Shown here piece after piece: positions 1 through 15,665 of a stretch of DNA of 64,000 nucleotides (the stretch's first letter is position 1; each line of letters opens with the position of its first letter). Origin of the DNA: Brachyhypopomus gauderio (lineage: Eukaryota; Chordata; Actinopteri; Gymnotiformes; Hypopomidae); contig NC_135222.1 in NCBI RefSeq assembly GCF_052324685.1, positions 825,501 to 889,500 on the forward strand, in the 5' to 3' direction. The notes beneath the pieces were generated by a model, which saw only the letters and a program-made list of their open reading frames with translations, searched no databases and was not told where the DNA came from. A program made the translations under genes and the position numbers.

Positions 1-30
1 TTCTTATAACTAACCAAGTACTTAAATAGT

Positions 31-402
31 TTATCTTTCTGTCTGTTCTGGCTGGATAAAATAGAGTTTAGAAAAAGGTTTAGTGGTCTTTTGTGACCCT
101 CCAAGATCCTCTTGGGCCCCATTGTTGGCAGTTGCAAAAGCCCGATTAATTAATTTCACACTGTAGCTCTGGAGAAGATTTTCCCACAAACAAGTGACCG
201 AGAAAAATGTAGCCCAAAAGAAAGAAGTCAACATCAAGTTCAACAACGTGCGGGCGCTCATTATCATGACAATAGCGTCTGGGAGCACAGAAGTCTTCTT
301 AACAAGAGAGCCTGGCGTCAATACACTCCACCTCACGGACCCCGGAACATTTTCCCAGGCTCCTGTAACAATCGCACAACTGTTTGCTTTCTGCGCCAGC
401 GA
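31..402 (-). CDS. Possible coding exon of an unidentified membrane protein (partial)
   Basis: The minus strand is open from about 402 down to a TAA just after position 31. It encodes a hydrophobic stretch (residues such as LLNLMLTSFFWATFFSVTCL) that would make one membrane-spanning segment, followed by a polar tail. An ATG inside it (about position 261) could start a short type II or small membrane protein. I do not recognise the family, and I cannot tell whether the frame ends at this stop or splices beyond the window edge. The AT-rich surroundings make chance ORFs common, so this is weak. Confidence 0.2.
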   Translation of the reverse strand, partial: SLAQKANSCAIVTGAWENVPGSVRWSVLTPGSLVKKTSVLPDAIVMIMSARTLLNLMLTSFFWATFFSVTCLWENLLQSYSVKLINRAFATANNGAQEDLGGSQKTTKPFSKLYFIQPEQTER

Positions 403-3400
403 AGCACTACTCTGGACCTGTGATTACTTCATAGCCCCGCACTCAAAGGATGATGTCGTTGAAACGCGGCACATTCACTCAGAACAATAAACACTAGTTC
501 ATTACTCTGTAAAAAAAACACTTTATAAAAACGTTAACTTGACGATATATATAGTCTATTTGTTGGAGTAGATAACACAAAATGTCATTTGATACTTATG
601 CAAAATGGAAAAGCTTCATAATACAGAGTGATTATACTCACTTGAACACTTGTTGGGACAGTCCAACAAACAAGAACTAATCCATAGAGAAGAAACGAGC
701 TCTTTCGAGAAGCATTTGTAAATCTTTCCCTTCATCCATACCCCATTCTAGGGTGGGACGAAATTGAATCGGTTTCTTCCGGAAAGATTTATAAAAAAAA
801 AAAACACAAATTACTTGTACGATTTGACAAGGCATTACCCTGTCCTCGCTGTGTGCCTTCACCAAGCATCCTGTCCCACTTGACGCGTTTGTAGAGAATA
901 GTTCTCTCTGTCGTGGGGTCTCATTTGCATGCGTGGCTATTCTGGACGTGTGCAGAAACTCAAACAGTTCTATCCAGGGCCCCGATGTGAATTGATAACC
1001 ATTGTTCCAAAGCTCGAGCGAACGGTCCTTTTAGAGATACGCCCAGAATATTTCGTTCCCAGCAACAGTTCGGGCGACATATGCAGTGGGCAGTAAAAAA
1101 AAGCCCAGCGTGTAAAATTGAGTATGGGCTTGGTTAGCACAGTACCAGAGGGAAGCCAGATGCAATAGCCAAATGCGTTTTTGTTTTGGGACTAAATAAT
1201 ACAATCGTGAGCTATGAAACATCAATGAGTTATGAAACACACTTAAGCCAGGTTCGATTTTAAACACGTAGACAACCGTATCTTTAATTTGATCTCAGCC
1301 AACAAAAGCATTGCCAATATGCAGCGTTTAAAATATTCGCACAGATATCCAATGCAATTAAGGATGGAATTTTAAAAAGATAAATTAAAATGCGATCACT
1401 GGGTTCGCAAGCTCCACTGGCCACTTTCCCACGTCCACGCCTTGTTGCTTTGAAGTGACACGTGCGTCTGTCACCGACAAGGGAATACCAAACGAGGCTT
1501 TGATGCAGATATCATCAAAGATGCACGGAGAACCGACATAGGTTTACACCTCATATACGTTATTAAGGAAAACTGTGAGTGTCGACGTTTGCAACTAATC
1601 TAAAGGAACGCGTGCACGGCACTCCTAGAATGTCTTGAACTCATAGCACGTGACGATGGACCTGCGTTTTTTCTCAAACGTGAACCTTTACGTTACGTTG
1701 ACTCGGAAATGTCCCGTTTCCGATCGATATCCATACACATCCATTGGTGCGTTCTTCGAAATTATTCTCTATTCGATGTTCTCGGCGTGTTTTAAAGGAT
1801 AGTCTGTTAGATGCCATTGCTTCGCCGACGTGCAGAAAGAACCGAGGCAGGAGATCCAGTTTTTACTACGTACGTGAGTGCGTCTTGACGTCAGGGGCAT
1901 GAACGCCTTAAGACTTTCTAAGTTGTAATATTGCAGGACTCACGCTGGTTTATCGTTATATGTTGTCTATCAGTTTCTAGTTTATTTTGTCTTGTTAAAC
2001 AAACCCTTTTTTCCCAAATCCACCGTGGGAATTAATGCAAAATATTATTGTTATATTGTACATTTAACTTAATTTTCAGCATGCCTAACATACTTTTCGT
2101 AATCTGAGACTGCATGTTATTTTGAAAATGTGTTTCGGAGAGTCCACATTTATCTTCAAAGGCTACATTATATTTGTAACTCAGTCTTTTGTCAGTCACA
2201 AATTTGGTAAAGGTGAGTGAGAAATCTGATATCAAGATTTTAATTACAACGATTAGGCATAGTCTGTCTAATGACTTTGTTCTTATTTTGTAGGTACACC
2301 GACGTCTTTATTTAAATTTGGTTGAAGTACAAATTTAAATGTAGCCTAAGCCAATATATTTATATTTTATTTCCATACAAACTAGTTTTGTCTAAAATAT
2401 AGAAAACTAACCAAATATGCAAAATGCACCCAGTTTCAGCATTTAATTTTATGTAAAAGTGTTTTTGTTGTTGATGTTGCTGTTGACGTTGTTGCTGTCG
2501 TTTACAGTATACTCATAATAAATCAGGCTTATTAATTCAGTTACTGGGGAAAGCTTTGGTCGAATGTGAATGAATAAGGTTTAATCCTTTATCTGAATTA
2601 ATAATAATTATTAATAATAATACTGAATTCATAAGGATTATTTCTATAGTCTTGTGAAGTCTCGACACATAAAAGATTCTGATAGCCTGCCATCTGTAAT
2701 GTGAATTGCATCTTGCATCTCTTTTCTCCTTTACCATGGTATCTCATTTTATTTTAAAAACTCAATCACTGTACTGACATATACAATTTTAACATTTCTG
2801 TTACAGCATTCGCTATTAATATAATGTTTATACTTTCCTTCAGTTTTAGTTACTTGAATTATATTGACACCCAGAGCTGTCAAATCAAATACAAACAAAA
2901 TGCTAATCTAATTTATAATAATCTAACAAAAATGTTGGTATTTATAACAGTACAATGTATTTATACTTTCTATAAACAGATATATCATGCGAGCCTCAAC
3001 TTAACGTTATTATTAGATGTTTATCACACGTATCACATAAATCTCGAATTCTTCTGCCTCGAAAAATCTAAGCTGCTTTATCCTATATTATAACAAAAAT
3101 GTTGTCCAACCACGTTCACACAAATAAAACATTGCAGAAACATGTGATCCCAGTATTTCTTTAATTTCACTGCATCTGTTCACCTGTTGTTATCGGCATG
3201 TTTAATTCTAAAAGATAACTAGTGATAATCTTCGCGATGCTGAGATATTCAGGATTGCAACCATATCCACATGAGTCGTACAATCTTAAACTGACATTTT
3301 AAACTGACATTTGAATGATGAAATTTGAAGCCTTTCTCAATGTTTTAGTCCATGCATCATGGGTTTTCTATAATGTGAGATCATGTTTTTATGCCTTTGG

Positions 3401-4851
3401 GCCTAAAGTTGACGATCGAAACATACAGTCTGCACAATTGCACATTGCACAGACGCAGGAAGAGCGACACCTATCTGTAGAAAGGCGTCATGAGCAGGCA
3501 CGTATCCAGTCGCCTCTTTCGTCTGCACCTCATAAAGCGCGGTAGTGCGTTCTGGAACGGTGTTGAAATCGTGCTTCTGTTTGTTAGAGTTTAAAGGAGG
3601 TGCTTACAGGAAATTAGGCCTCGGTGAAAATTCAAAATAGCAGGTTTTAAAGGTCGTCCAGTGCGACGAGTTGGTCATAATGTATTCAGGAAATATTTAA
3701 TTAAAAATATTAAAATGCATATACGGAACTATAAAAGTGTTATGCTTTTGATAACAATGCTCATATAATTAATGCTAGAAATATTAAATTATACAATCTG
3801 TCTGTATTGTATTAAACCTTCTGTCTGTAAAAAAAACGAGTCAGTGCATAAGATGAAATCTCTCTAAGCAACTTTATATCGAATTTAAAACGAAACTGAA
3901 ATACTCAGATGAGCTAAATAAATAGTGGGGTTTTTATACTCATAATTTCATGTCTGGTTATTACCGAATGTAAACTTTAGATAATATCTCCACACAATAC
4001 TAATATAATCCTTGTCATGGGATGGTGTTTTAGAATAAAACGGGCAAAATTAAGCACTAACTCTCCCCAAACATTGTTTTCCATGCAACATTTTACACGA
4101 GCCTTTTACAGTATAACCATTGTTGCACAGCCCCGTAAATGTTCGTAATCTTTTTAAATTGTTTCCTAGCTCACACATTTCGTTAAAAACAAAAATAAAA
4201 CTATTATGAGATAAAACACAGACTCCATGTAATGTTTGTAATGTCAATATAATTTTGTTACATTTGTACTGCACAAAGTAGGATACTTTTAATAAATAGT
4301 AAAACGACAGGCAACGTGTCACGTGCGCAGGTCCCAGCCCAGAGGAACACGCCCACTCCTACAGACACGCCCTCTTCCTCCCGTTCCTCATCTCCCAATT
4401 ATTAGTTCATGTATTTCACCTACAACATAACTGCCTCTACATGGACAAACATCTTTAACCCGTTAAGTAAAAAACGCTGGTGCTAAAACTTCTAAAACCG
4501 TTTATAATATTATTGTCACGATAAAAGTTTTTGAGAAGTATGTCTATCTATCTATCGTCTCTCTGTCTGTCCTTATTTAATATGAATTTAATGAACTGTG
4601 TGTAAGAAATCAAAAACACTGTTACACCGAAACGTAACGGAAACATCACTGTACAAATGATCTGGACACTGATGTGTATCTGACTGCCTGGTCCTGTGTT
4701 CGTAGGTCACTGCGTCGTCAGGTCACCGTATGGGTAAGTGGACCACTTCAATAGGCCCACAACCAGCAAAGTGGTTGCAGCAAAGTCCAGGTGCAGCAAA
4801 GCCCCAGACATAACGTTTAGCTTATATGCTGACCAGTTTAACATTAGCAAT

Positions 4852-4917
4852 TTGTGTGTGTGTGTGTGCGTGTGCGTGTGTGTGTGTGTGTACGCGCGCG
4901 CGCGTGTTTGTGTGTGG
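4852..4917. repeat. (TG)n / (CG)n alternating purine-pyrimidine tract
   Basis: About 66 bp of TG dinucleotides passing into a short CG run (ACGCGCGCGCG). Strictly alternating purine-pyrimidine sequence, especially CG flanked by TG, is the classic Z-DNA-prone composition. Confidence 0.9.
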
Positions 4918-5461
4918 TAAGTAAGACAGTACTCAAAATGTGTAATACCTGTTTCAAATCATTAGACTGATCTTAGCGATATCAGGTAGAGGTGTTGTTT
5001 GGGACAGTGTGGGCTTCTCTCAGTAGCTATTTATTTTTTTAGAGGATTTAAGAATTCATTAAATTTTCAAGCAAGGAAAATGGACTTTGAAAACAGAATA
5101 TGAAGAACTTGTCATTTCAATATGCACATCTATTTTTTAAGTAACGCCCTGTGGGACACATGGGGCCGGGTCAAGAGTCTGACCCCAGAGCCGGGGTCAA
5201 CATGCTGCTGTTAAACATGACCATGCATTTGTTTTAAAGAGAAGTCTTGTCATACGAAAAATATTAACGGTAAATAGCTACCTTTCTTCTCTTTAAAAAC
5301 AGGTTTCAAAAGGCTTAAAACATCATTCATTTGGTAACTCTATTAACATTTACCAAGATTGTTAAAATTAATTTGCACATATTAACTAGTTACATGGTAT
5401 CGTGCTTTCAGGAAGGCAAAGGTAATTACTGTAAAAGGCCAAGTGTGAGAGTAACGACAAT

Positions 5462-5462
<1 letters not shown>

Positions 5463-5537
<75 letters not shown>
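5463..5537. repeat. (GATA)n microsatellite, first of a pair
   Basis: About 18 uninterrupted GATA units on the plus strand. A second array of the same motif and orientation lies 446 bp further on. Confidence 0.95.
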
Positions 5538-5982
5538 GTGCGCAACAAAACGAATTTGTTCAAATTTAGGTAATCAGAAAATGTTTTTGCCTATAAAAAC
5601 TTTCAAACTTACCCTAAAGAGGTTTTGCGTTGAGATGTTGCGACTGTGTCTGCTCCGTGTGAAAGGACTCGTCTCGCAAGTCACTGTTTTTTAATTGGTG
5701 GCGGACTGGAGTTTATGGAGATGAGCGCTGACATCAGTCTTTAAAACGTACGTCCATGAAAGAAGAGGTCAAGGGTCAAATTCCGTCTCTTTGCACGTGC
5801 ACTTCCCAAGTTCAAGCACGTATCTCAACTGCTTCAAGTCGCGTGAGCGTGTTGGTCGCGGGACACACTGGCGGGCTGGACAGTCCAGCCTATAGAATTT
5901 GTATAAGAATGTTTGTAGACTGATAAATAGGTCTACAGACATTTTTGTGGCTGTTTTAAAATCTTTCACCACAAATCCTTTT

Positions 5983-6066
<84 letters not shown>
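5983..6066. repeat. (GATA)n microsatellite, second of a pair
   Basis: About 21 uninterrupted GATA units in the same orientation as the array at 5463-5537. The sequence between the two is unique. Confidence 0.95.
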
Positions 6067-6067
<1 letters not shown>

Positions 6068-7379
6068 TTTGTATATAGCATGTCAATCATTTAGCATTGC
6101 GATTATTAGAATGAAAAATCTTAATTTACAAACTTCACGTTATGGTTTGCTTTCACATTGCTTTAGATTTGGTGTGTTGTTTTCTCGGGATATAATAACA
6201 ATATCGGGTAAACTAATGTAGCCTAAATGTCAAAATGTTTTGAACACAGTACAGACTACCCTGTCAATTTGTTATTGTCCTATGCCAAAATATGTAGGCC
6301 TATGCAATTTGTTAAACGGGAGCATTGTCGTCTTTTCAAATCTCACGAACAAATTTCAGGAAACGAAGGATCAACGTTTTGAAGTAGCAGAAATGGGGCG
6401 TGTCCACTGTCTGCACGCCTTATATGCGTATATTCAAATGACGCGTGACCAATATGCATAGCCGTTCAACAATGGAGGCTGACTTCCACCGGTCCTTCCG
6501 TCGCTGATCTTTGGGCGCCGATCATGTTATGAAAGTGAAGTGACAGAAGTGAGGCCCACGTCAGGCTAAGATTCTTTCATTTGTTGCCTGTATAATGACT
6601 CTTGTTCTCATTGCTCATGTGTGGCCATGAAAATGGTTGCATTTAAATAACTTTATATACAGCACATAAGGTTGTTACTTGGAGTAACTATCAGTAGCCT
6701 AAAGGTGCAGTTTAGGTGAACTATGCATGTGTTCATGAAAAAGAAAAACTGTAGCTGTATTCACAGCTTTCATTTTTTATACTCCATTAGATGGAGAATA
6801 AACATTAACTTGAAAGGTTCTTATTTTGTTTTTTTGTTTTTTTTTTTAGTATCAAGGATTAGACCATTCAGACGTCAAAGAGGTTTCAACTTTACTGAAA
6901 TGTTTTCCTTCTTCAGTTTTATTTTCAGTACACACCACCAAATGTTTATTAAGTGTGAAAAAGGACTGGAGAATGATACTGTGGTAGACTGTGATTAAAG
7001 CAGAACGCCACAGTATGGTTGGCTGCTGTTCGGGAGCTGGGATGAATAAAAAGTCAGACTCAGCCACAGACCAAAAAAATGGTCCAGGTCGTGTTCTTCA
7101 ACCCCGAGCTAATACGTTCTGTCCTCAACACAACTCATTGTCTATTCACTAAACACTCAAATCAGGGAAAAGAAAGAGACACCACAAACTCTCTGGACAT
7201 CAGGGAGAAAGAAACCTTCTACAATAAGGGATCCGGGGATTGTGAAATTTGGATATAGGACATGATTTCTGTAAAATAAGGCAGCAGTATCTGGCCATAT
7301 TATAGATATTGTCACCCAAAGAGAGGGCATTTGGTCAGTTATTGTTACCCCCTGAAGGAAGGAGTGGAGTGATAGAGAC

Positions 7380-7842
7380 TGCTCCACCATAAAGGAGGGG
7401 TGTGGTGATGGAGATTGCTCCACCTTAAAAGATGCAGTGTGGTGATGGAGATTGCTCCACCTTAAAAGATGCAGTGTGGTGATGGAGACTGCTCCACCTT
7501 AAAAGATGCAGTGTGGTGATGGAGACTGCTCCACCTTAAAAGATGGGGTGTGGTGATGGAGACTGTTCCACCTTAAAAGATGGGGCGTGGTGATGGAGAC
7601 TGTTCCACCTTAAAAGATGCAGTGTGGTGAGGGAGACTGCTCCACCTTAAAAGATGCAGTGTGGTGATGGACACTGCTCCACCTTAAAAGATGGGGTGTG
7701 GTGATGGAGACTGTTCCACCTTAAAAGATGGGGTGTGGTGATGGAGACTGTTCCACCATAGAAGATGGGGTGTGGTGATGGAGACTGTTCCACCTTAAAA
7801 GATGGGGTGTGATGATGGAGACTGCTCCACCATAAAGAATGG
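7380..7842. repeat. 37-bp minisatellite, about 12.5 copies
   Basis: Tandem units of 37 bp containing the core CTCCACCTTAAAAGATG followed by a TGTGGTGATGGAGA stretch. Variation is limited and falls into two main unit types (GATGCAGTG versus GATGGGGTG), plus CTCC/TTCC changes. The edges degenerate, as is usual for old tandem arrays. 37 is not a multiple of 3, so the array cannot encode a uniform peptide repeat. Confidence 0.95.
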
Positions 7843-8277
7843 AGCCCATCACCAGCTGAAGGAGAAGGTGATGTGAAGTAGACCATCCCCGAGGAGGTAA
7901 ATGTGTGTGCTGACTGATGTTACAGTGAGCTGCCTCTTTGGTTTATGGGTAAGGACACACCTTTGCCACTATAGGAATACTGCTTTACTGTCATGCCTTA
8001 GCTACAGGTAACAGTAATAATTATTCTACCTGAGGAAAACCAGAAACTGCCTCTGAATTCTATATTTTGGTATGAAGCAAACTACCAAATAATTCTGAAG
8101 TAATGGCAAACTCAAAAGGGTTTCACCAAATTTTGTCTACATTTTTAAATTTATTTGTTTGTTTCATTCCTGGAGCAAAATTGCTAACTATATAATTACC
8201 AAACGAAACAATATACTAGGAGATGTTTGATAAGTCATGAAAAGTATATAAGCAATAATAAGCAGCAATATATTTAT

Positions 8278-8660
8278 TAAGTTCAAGTTCAGTTTATTGT
8301 CATATGTATAACATACACAACACAATAAGATACTTTGCATATCCACTATACAACAGTGTGAAAATCTAGGTAATACACAATTACAAAACTAGACAATGAA
8401 CAATTGAACAATTTATTAATGAATACAGTAAACTATAAATTGAACAATGACGATGTCTGTATAGAGTGCTCTTTGCAAAAATCCTAAGAGTAGCAGTCAT
8501 AAGGTGTAATATATCAATGTGCTACTGCAAAATGGTACTTGGTAGCAACTAGTAACGATGTGGGATGTGCAGAGTGAAGAGGTTTAAGTGTGTATGGGGA
8601 AATGTAGTTTGGTGGGAAGTGTGTGAACATTACTAGCATTCAACGGTTAACATACAGTAT
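8278..8660. mobile_element. Probable dispersed fish repeat (start TTCAAGTTCAGTTTATTGTC)
   Basis: The opening GTTCAAGTTCAGTTTATTG resembles a motif I associate with interspersed repeats copied widely in teleost genomes. The remainder is low-complexity AT-rich DNA with no coding potential. Ends and family cannot be fixed without a repeat library. Confidence 0.35.
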
Positions 8661-9458
8661 ATATACTGTGTAAGAATGCAAGAGGGAAAGAGAGAAAAAG
8701 AAAACGAGATCAATATTTTAAAAAATCAGTTGTGCTCAAAAGTTTGAAAATATGGCTAAAACATGTCTCCAGACAAATGCAGACATGCTAGATTCTCATG
8801 CCAACAGCTGACAGCATGACGACAGACCTACCGGGGTTTCCTGTTCAGTGTGTCAGTGGAGGACCACAGACCAGACAGGAGCTGGCACATAAATACACAG
8901 GACCAAATAGGACATTGAAAAGATGCTGTTTCCCATCATGCAGCGAGGCTGTTCCCTATTGGGGGTGGAATCAAGGGCGGCAAATTTAGGTACATTTAGC
9001 CAGTGGTCTCCTCTTTTTTATGATGTGTTTCAAAATCAGTAACAGTGTTTTAGAATTCTTTGCTACATGTCACACATGTGCATGTAACAACATTAGTCAG
9101 AGTGGTTTGCAGTATTGTTCACATCTTTATAGTGTGGCCTGAAGAAAATACTTTTTTTTTTTGTTTGGGAGCAGCAAGGTGATATATTTTCAACAGATTT
9201 ATATATCAGAGTCCAGTAGTCCAGTCTTACTTGTTATAACATTTCTTATTCAATTAATCAGTTAACTATGAAGCAGAATCAGATGTGTTAAAACATTGAA
9301 AACAGCAAACTACATATTATTGTAGCCCTCAGGGATTTAAGAGGTGTAAGCGGTTTAAGGCAGAGAGGCAATTCAACAGAGAGATATTAGGCTTATGTAA
9401 ACAATCCTGGTGAATTATGGAGTGATTTAACCAGCACAGTGTGACATTGTTTTTATAA

Positions 9459-9462
<4 letters not shown>

Positions 9463-9540
<78 letters not shown>
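9463..9540. repeat. (GA)n microsatellite
   Basis: About 38 GA units on the plus strand. The same dinucleotide array recurs about 290 bp downstream, behind a retroelement tail. Confidence 0.95.
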
Positions 9541-9699
9541 AAATCCCAAACTTTCAAACACTAACACAAATTGAACAAATAAAAATCATTCTAGGAGGGG
9601 GACACAGTGCTCCCCTCGCTGCTAAATATGTATCTACATGTCACAGCCTGAGAGACAGTGGGAACCCCCCCTTCAGTTTCAGAATGTAAATAATTCAAA

Positions 9700-9821
9700 T
9701 GATAACTTTTCCTAAATGTTATCATATTATTATTGTTATTTGTCATTGTTATAATTGTTGTAATGCTTTGGCAACACTGTACCTTATACAGTCATGCTAA
9801 TAAAGCTATATTGAATTGAAT

Positions 9822-9828
<7 letters not shown>
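9700..9828 (+). mobile_element. 3' tail of a non-LTR retroelement (L2/CR1-like)
   Basis: The segment ends GGCAACACTGTACCTTATAC ... GTCATGCTAATAAAGC followed by short TTGAA repeats. This resembles the 3' end of LINEs common in fish: a stem-like conserved tail, AATAAA and a simple-repeat terminus. No reverse transcriptase remains, so the copy is severely 5'-truncated. The GA array directly follows the tail. Confidence 0.6.

Positions 9829-9885
<57 letters not shown>
9829..9885. repeat. (GA)n microsatellite abutting the retroelement tail
   Basis: About 28 GA units directly continuous with the TTGAA repeats of the preceding LINE-like tail. The array may have been seeded by it. Confidence 0.95.
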
Positions 9886-9887
<2 letters not shown>

Positions 9888-10464
9888 TTGTTTTGGGTGT
9901 GGAATGTTTGTATATTTATCATTTAGGTTTTTGTTGCTGCTTCAAAACAGCACAGTTAGCCAGGAAAAGTTAATTCTACAACCTAGGAATCAATACAGAG
10001 AAGAGTCTGGTCTGGTGTCTCCAGTTCAATGTGTTGTTAGTAATGACAGCATTGAGGTTTACATCGGTTTAGTTAGGGTCCACATAAAAATAATTGCTCG
10101 CACCACTGGCACCACACACGACACAGTCAGACTACTCAGCCAATTAATTCAGATATAATTTAGGAAAACGACGTTGCTGGTGAAATGTGTAGAGAGCATT
10201 TGTGCATACAGGTTAGGGTATATTGCGTGTTCAACCCGTTGTACTAGTGTAAAGGTTATGTGGCAATTTTAAGAACTTTCAAACAATTTGTATCCTAAAA
10301 TAACTAGCCATGAAAACCTTGCTCCCGTACTGTTTTCTGTTTGTCTACTGTTTGTGTCTCTAGTGCAGAAACACATCAACACCTCCTCACACATCGCACC
10401 TTGTATCTACAATTACTTCAACGGCGCAGGTCTATTTCTGTACTCGAGCGCCTCACTGTGTGTT

Positions 10465-10656
10465 TGTGGGCCAATGAAATAAATGTCGCACGTCTTTGGA
10501 CCAATCGGGTCTCAGAACGCATGCGCGTCGCCGCCCTCCAATCCGGGGACGCGTAGGTCACAAATGTCACTCAAAACACTCGTTCAGCTGTTCAAATACC
10601 ACCAGTGTACTCTGGTATTCGGGGCCACGCTGACAGATTAAAACCATTAGCCGACA
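10465..10656 (+). promoter_or_regulatory. tmem161a promoter: three CCAAT boxes and an NRF1-type site
   Basis: The 190 bp before the tmem161a start codon hold three CCAAT boxes (10471, 10501 and 10538) spaced about 30-37 bp apart, as in NF-Y-driven promoters. A palindromic GCATGCGC core at 10519-10526 matches the NRF1 motif. The segment is locally CpG-rich in an AT-rich neighbourhood, and no TATA box is obvious. This is the composition expected of a TATA-less housekeeping promoter. The exact transcription start cannot be read from sequence. Confidence 0.65.
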
Positions 10657-15064
<4,408 letters not shown>

Positions 15065-15066
15065 GG

Positions 15067-15080
15067 GGCGCCCCCTACCG
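15067..15080. promoter_or_regulatory. CTCF-like motif just after the tmem161a stop
   Basis: GCGCCCCCTACCGA matches 13 of 14 positions of the reverse-complemented CTCF core consensus, starting 3 bp after the stop codon. Such matches occur by chance in GC-rich stretches, so occupancy is unproven. Confidence 0.35.
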
Positions 15081-15539
15081 ATGGCCTGGCGTACTGCGTC
15101 CGCAAGCTACCGAGCCACCCAGAGAGAGCGTGTGGCTGTACTGTGACCCATGACGCACTGGCGCATGGCGGGCTGGTGTCTTTTGTGCCCACTGAAGATC
15201 GACTCCTGTTGGAGCTCCACAGTGTTTATTGGTCTGAGTCAAAGAGAAAGTTAAAGTAGGGCTGTTTGTCTGCGACCACACGTTTTGTCATTTAGATTTT
15301 TGTACCCTTACATGGAAGAATTGTGTGATGAGTTTGTTGTGCAAACAACCTTAAAAAGAAGAGAGAAACTACAGGAGAAAGGGTGCGTTAGAAATGTTTT
15401 TTTTTCTTCTTCATAATTCTTTTCCTGTTGAATTGTTATTTGAATCAATCTTAACCCACAAATCAAGTCCTTATAATGTAGCTCAAGTCATTTAATTTAG
15501 AATAATTTTCACCTTCGCCAGGCTGGTGGTGAGATCTGT

Positions 15540-15665
15540 TATACTAAGTGCCTGGTAACTCAGGGATGTGAAGCCAGGAACCAGATTTAACCCTGTAAAG
15601 CTGCTTTGCGACAACTTGAGTTGTTAAAAGCGCTATACAAATAAACTTTGATTGATTGATTGATT
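15540..15665 (+). mobile_element. 3' tail of a non-LTR retroelement in the tmem161a 3' region
   Basis: The segment contains CTGTAAAGCTGCTTTGCGAC and GTTAAAAGCGCTATACAAAT followed by AATAAA and TTGA/TGAT repeats, resembling a fish LINE 3' terminus. It is in the sense orientation relative to tmem161a. Its AATAAA at 15640-15645 is the first such hexamer downstream of the tmem161a stop. Confidence 0.65.

Larger units (their letters stand above)
1..10450. other. Gene-poor, repeat-rich spacer left of tmem161a
   Basis: Apart from one doubtful exon at the far left, I see no gene that can be supported in this 10 kb. It is AT-rich with short, non-conserved ORFs. It holds two GATA tetranucleotide arrays, a 37-bp minisatellite, two long GA arrays and fragments that look like fish retroelement tails, each listed separately. 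The segment at about 1.4-1.9 kb is relatively rich in CpG and ACGT motifs and could be a promoter or enhancer, but nothing recognisable is attached to it. Confidence 0.6.

Noticed and set aside
6474-6509. Short ATG frame in a GC-rich patch (MEADFHRSFRR)
   Set aside because: Only eleven codons, with no downstream gene; it may be a fragment of a promoter or non-coding exon, but nothing supports it.
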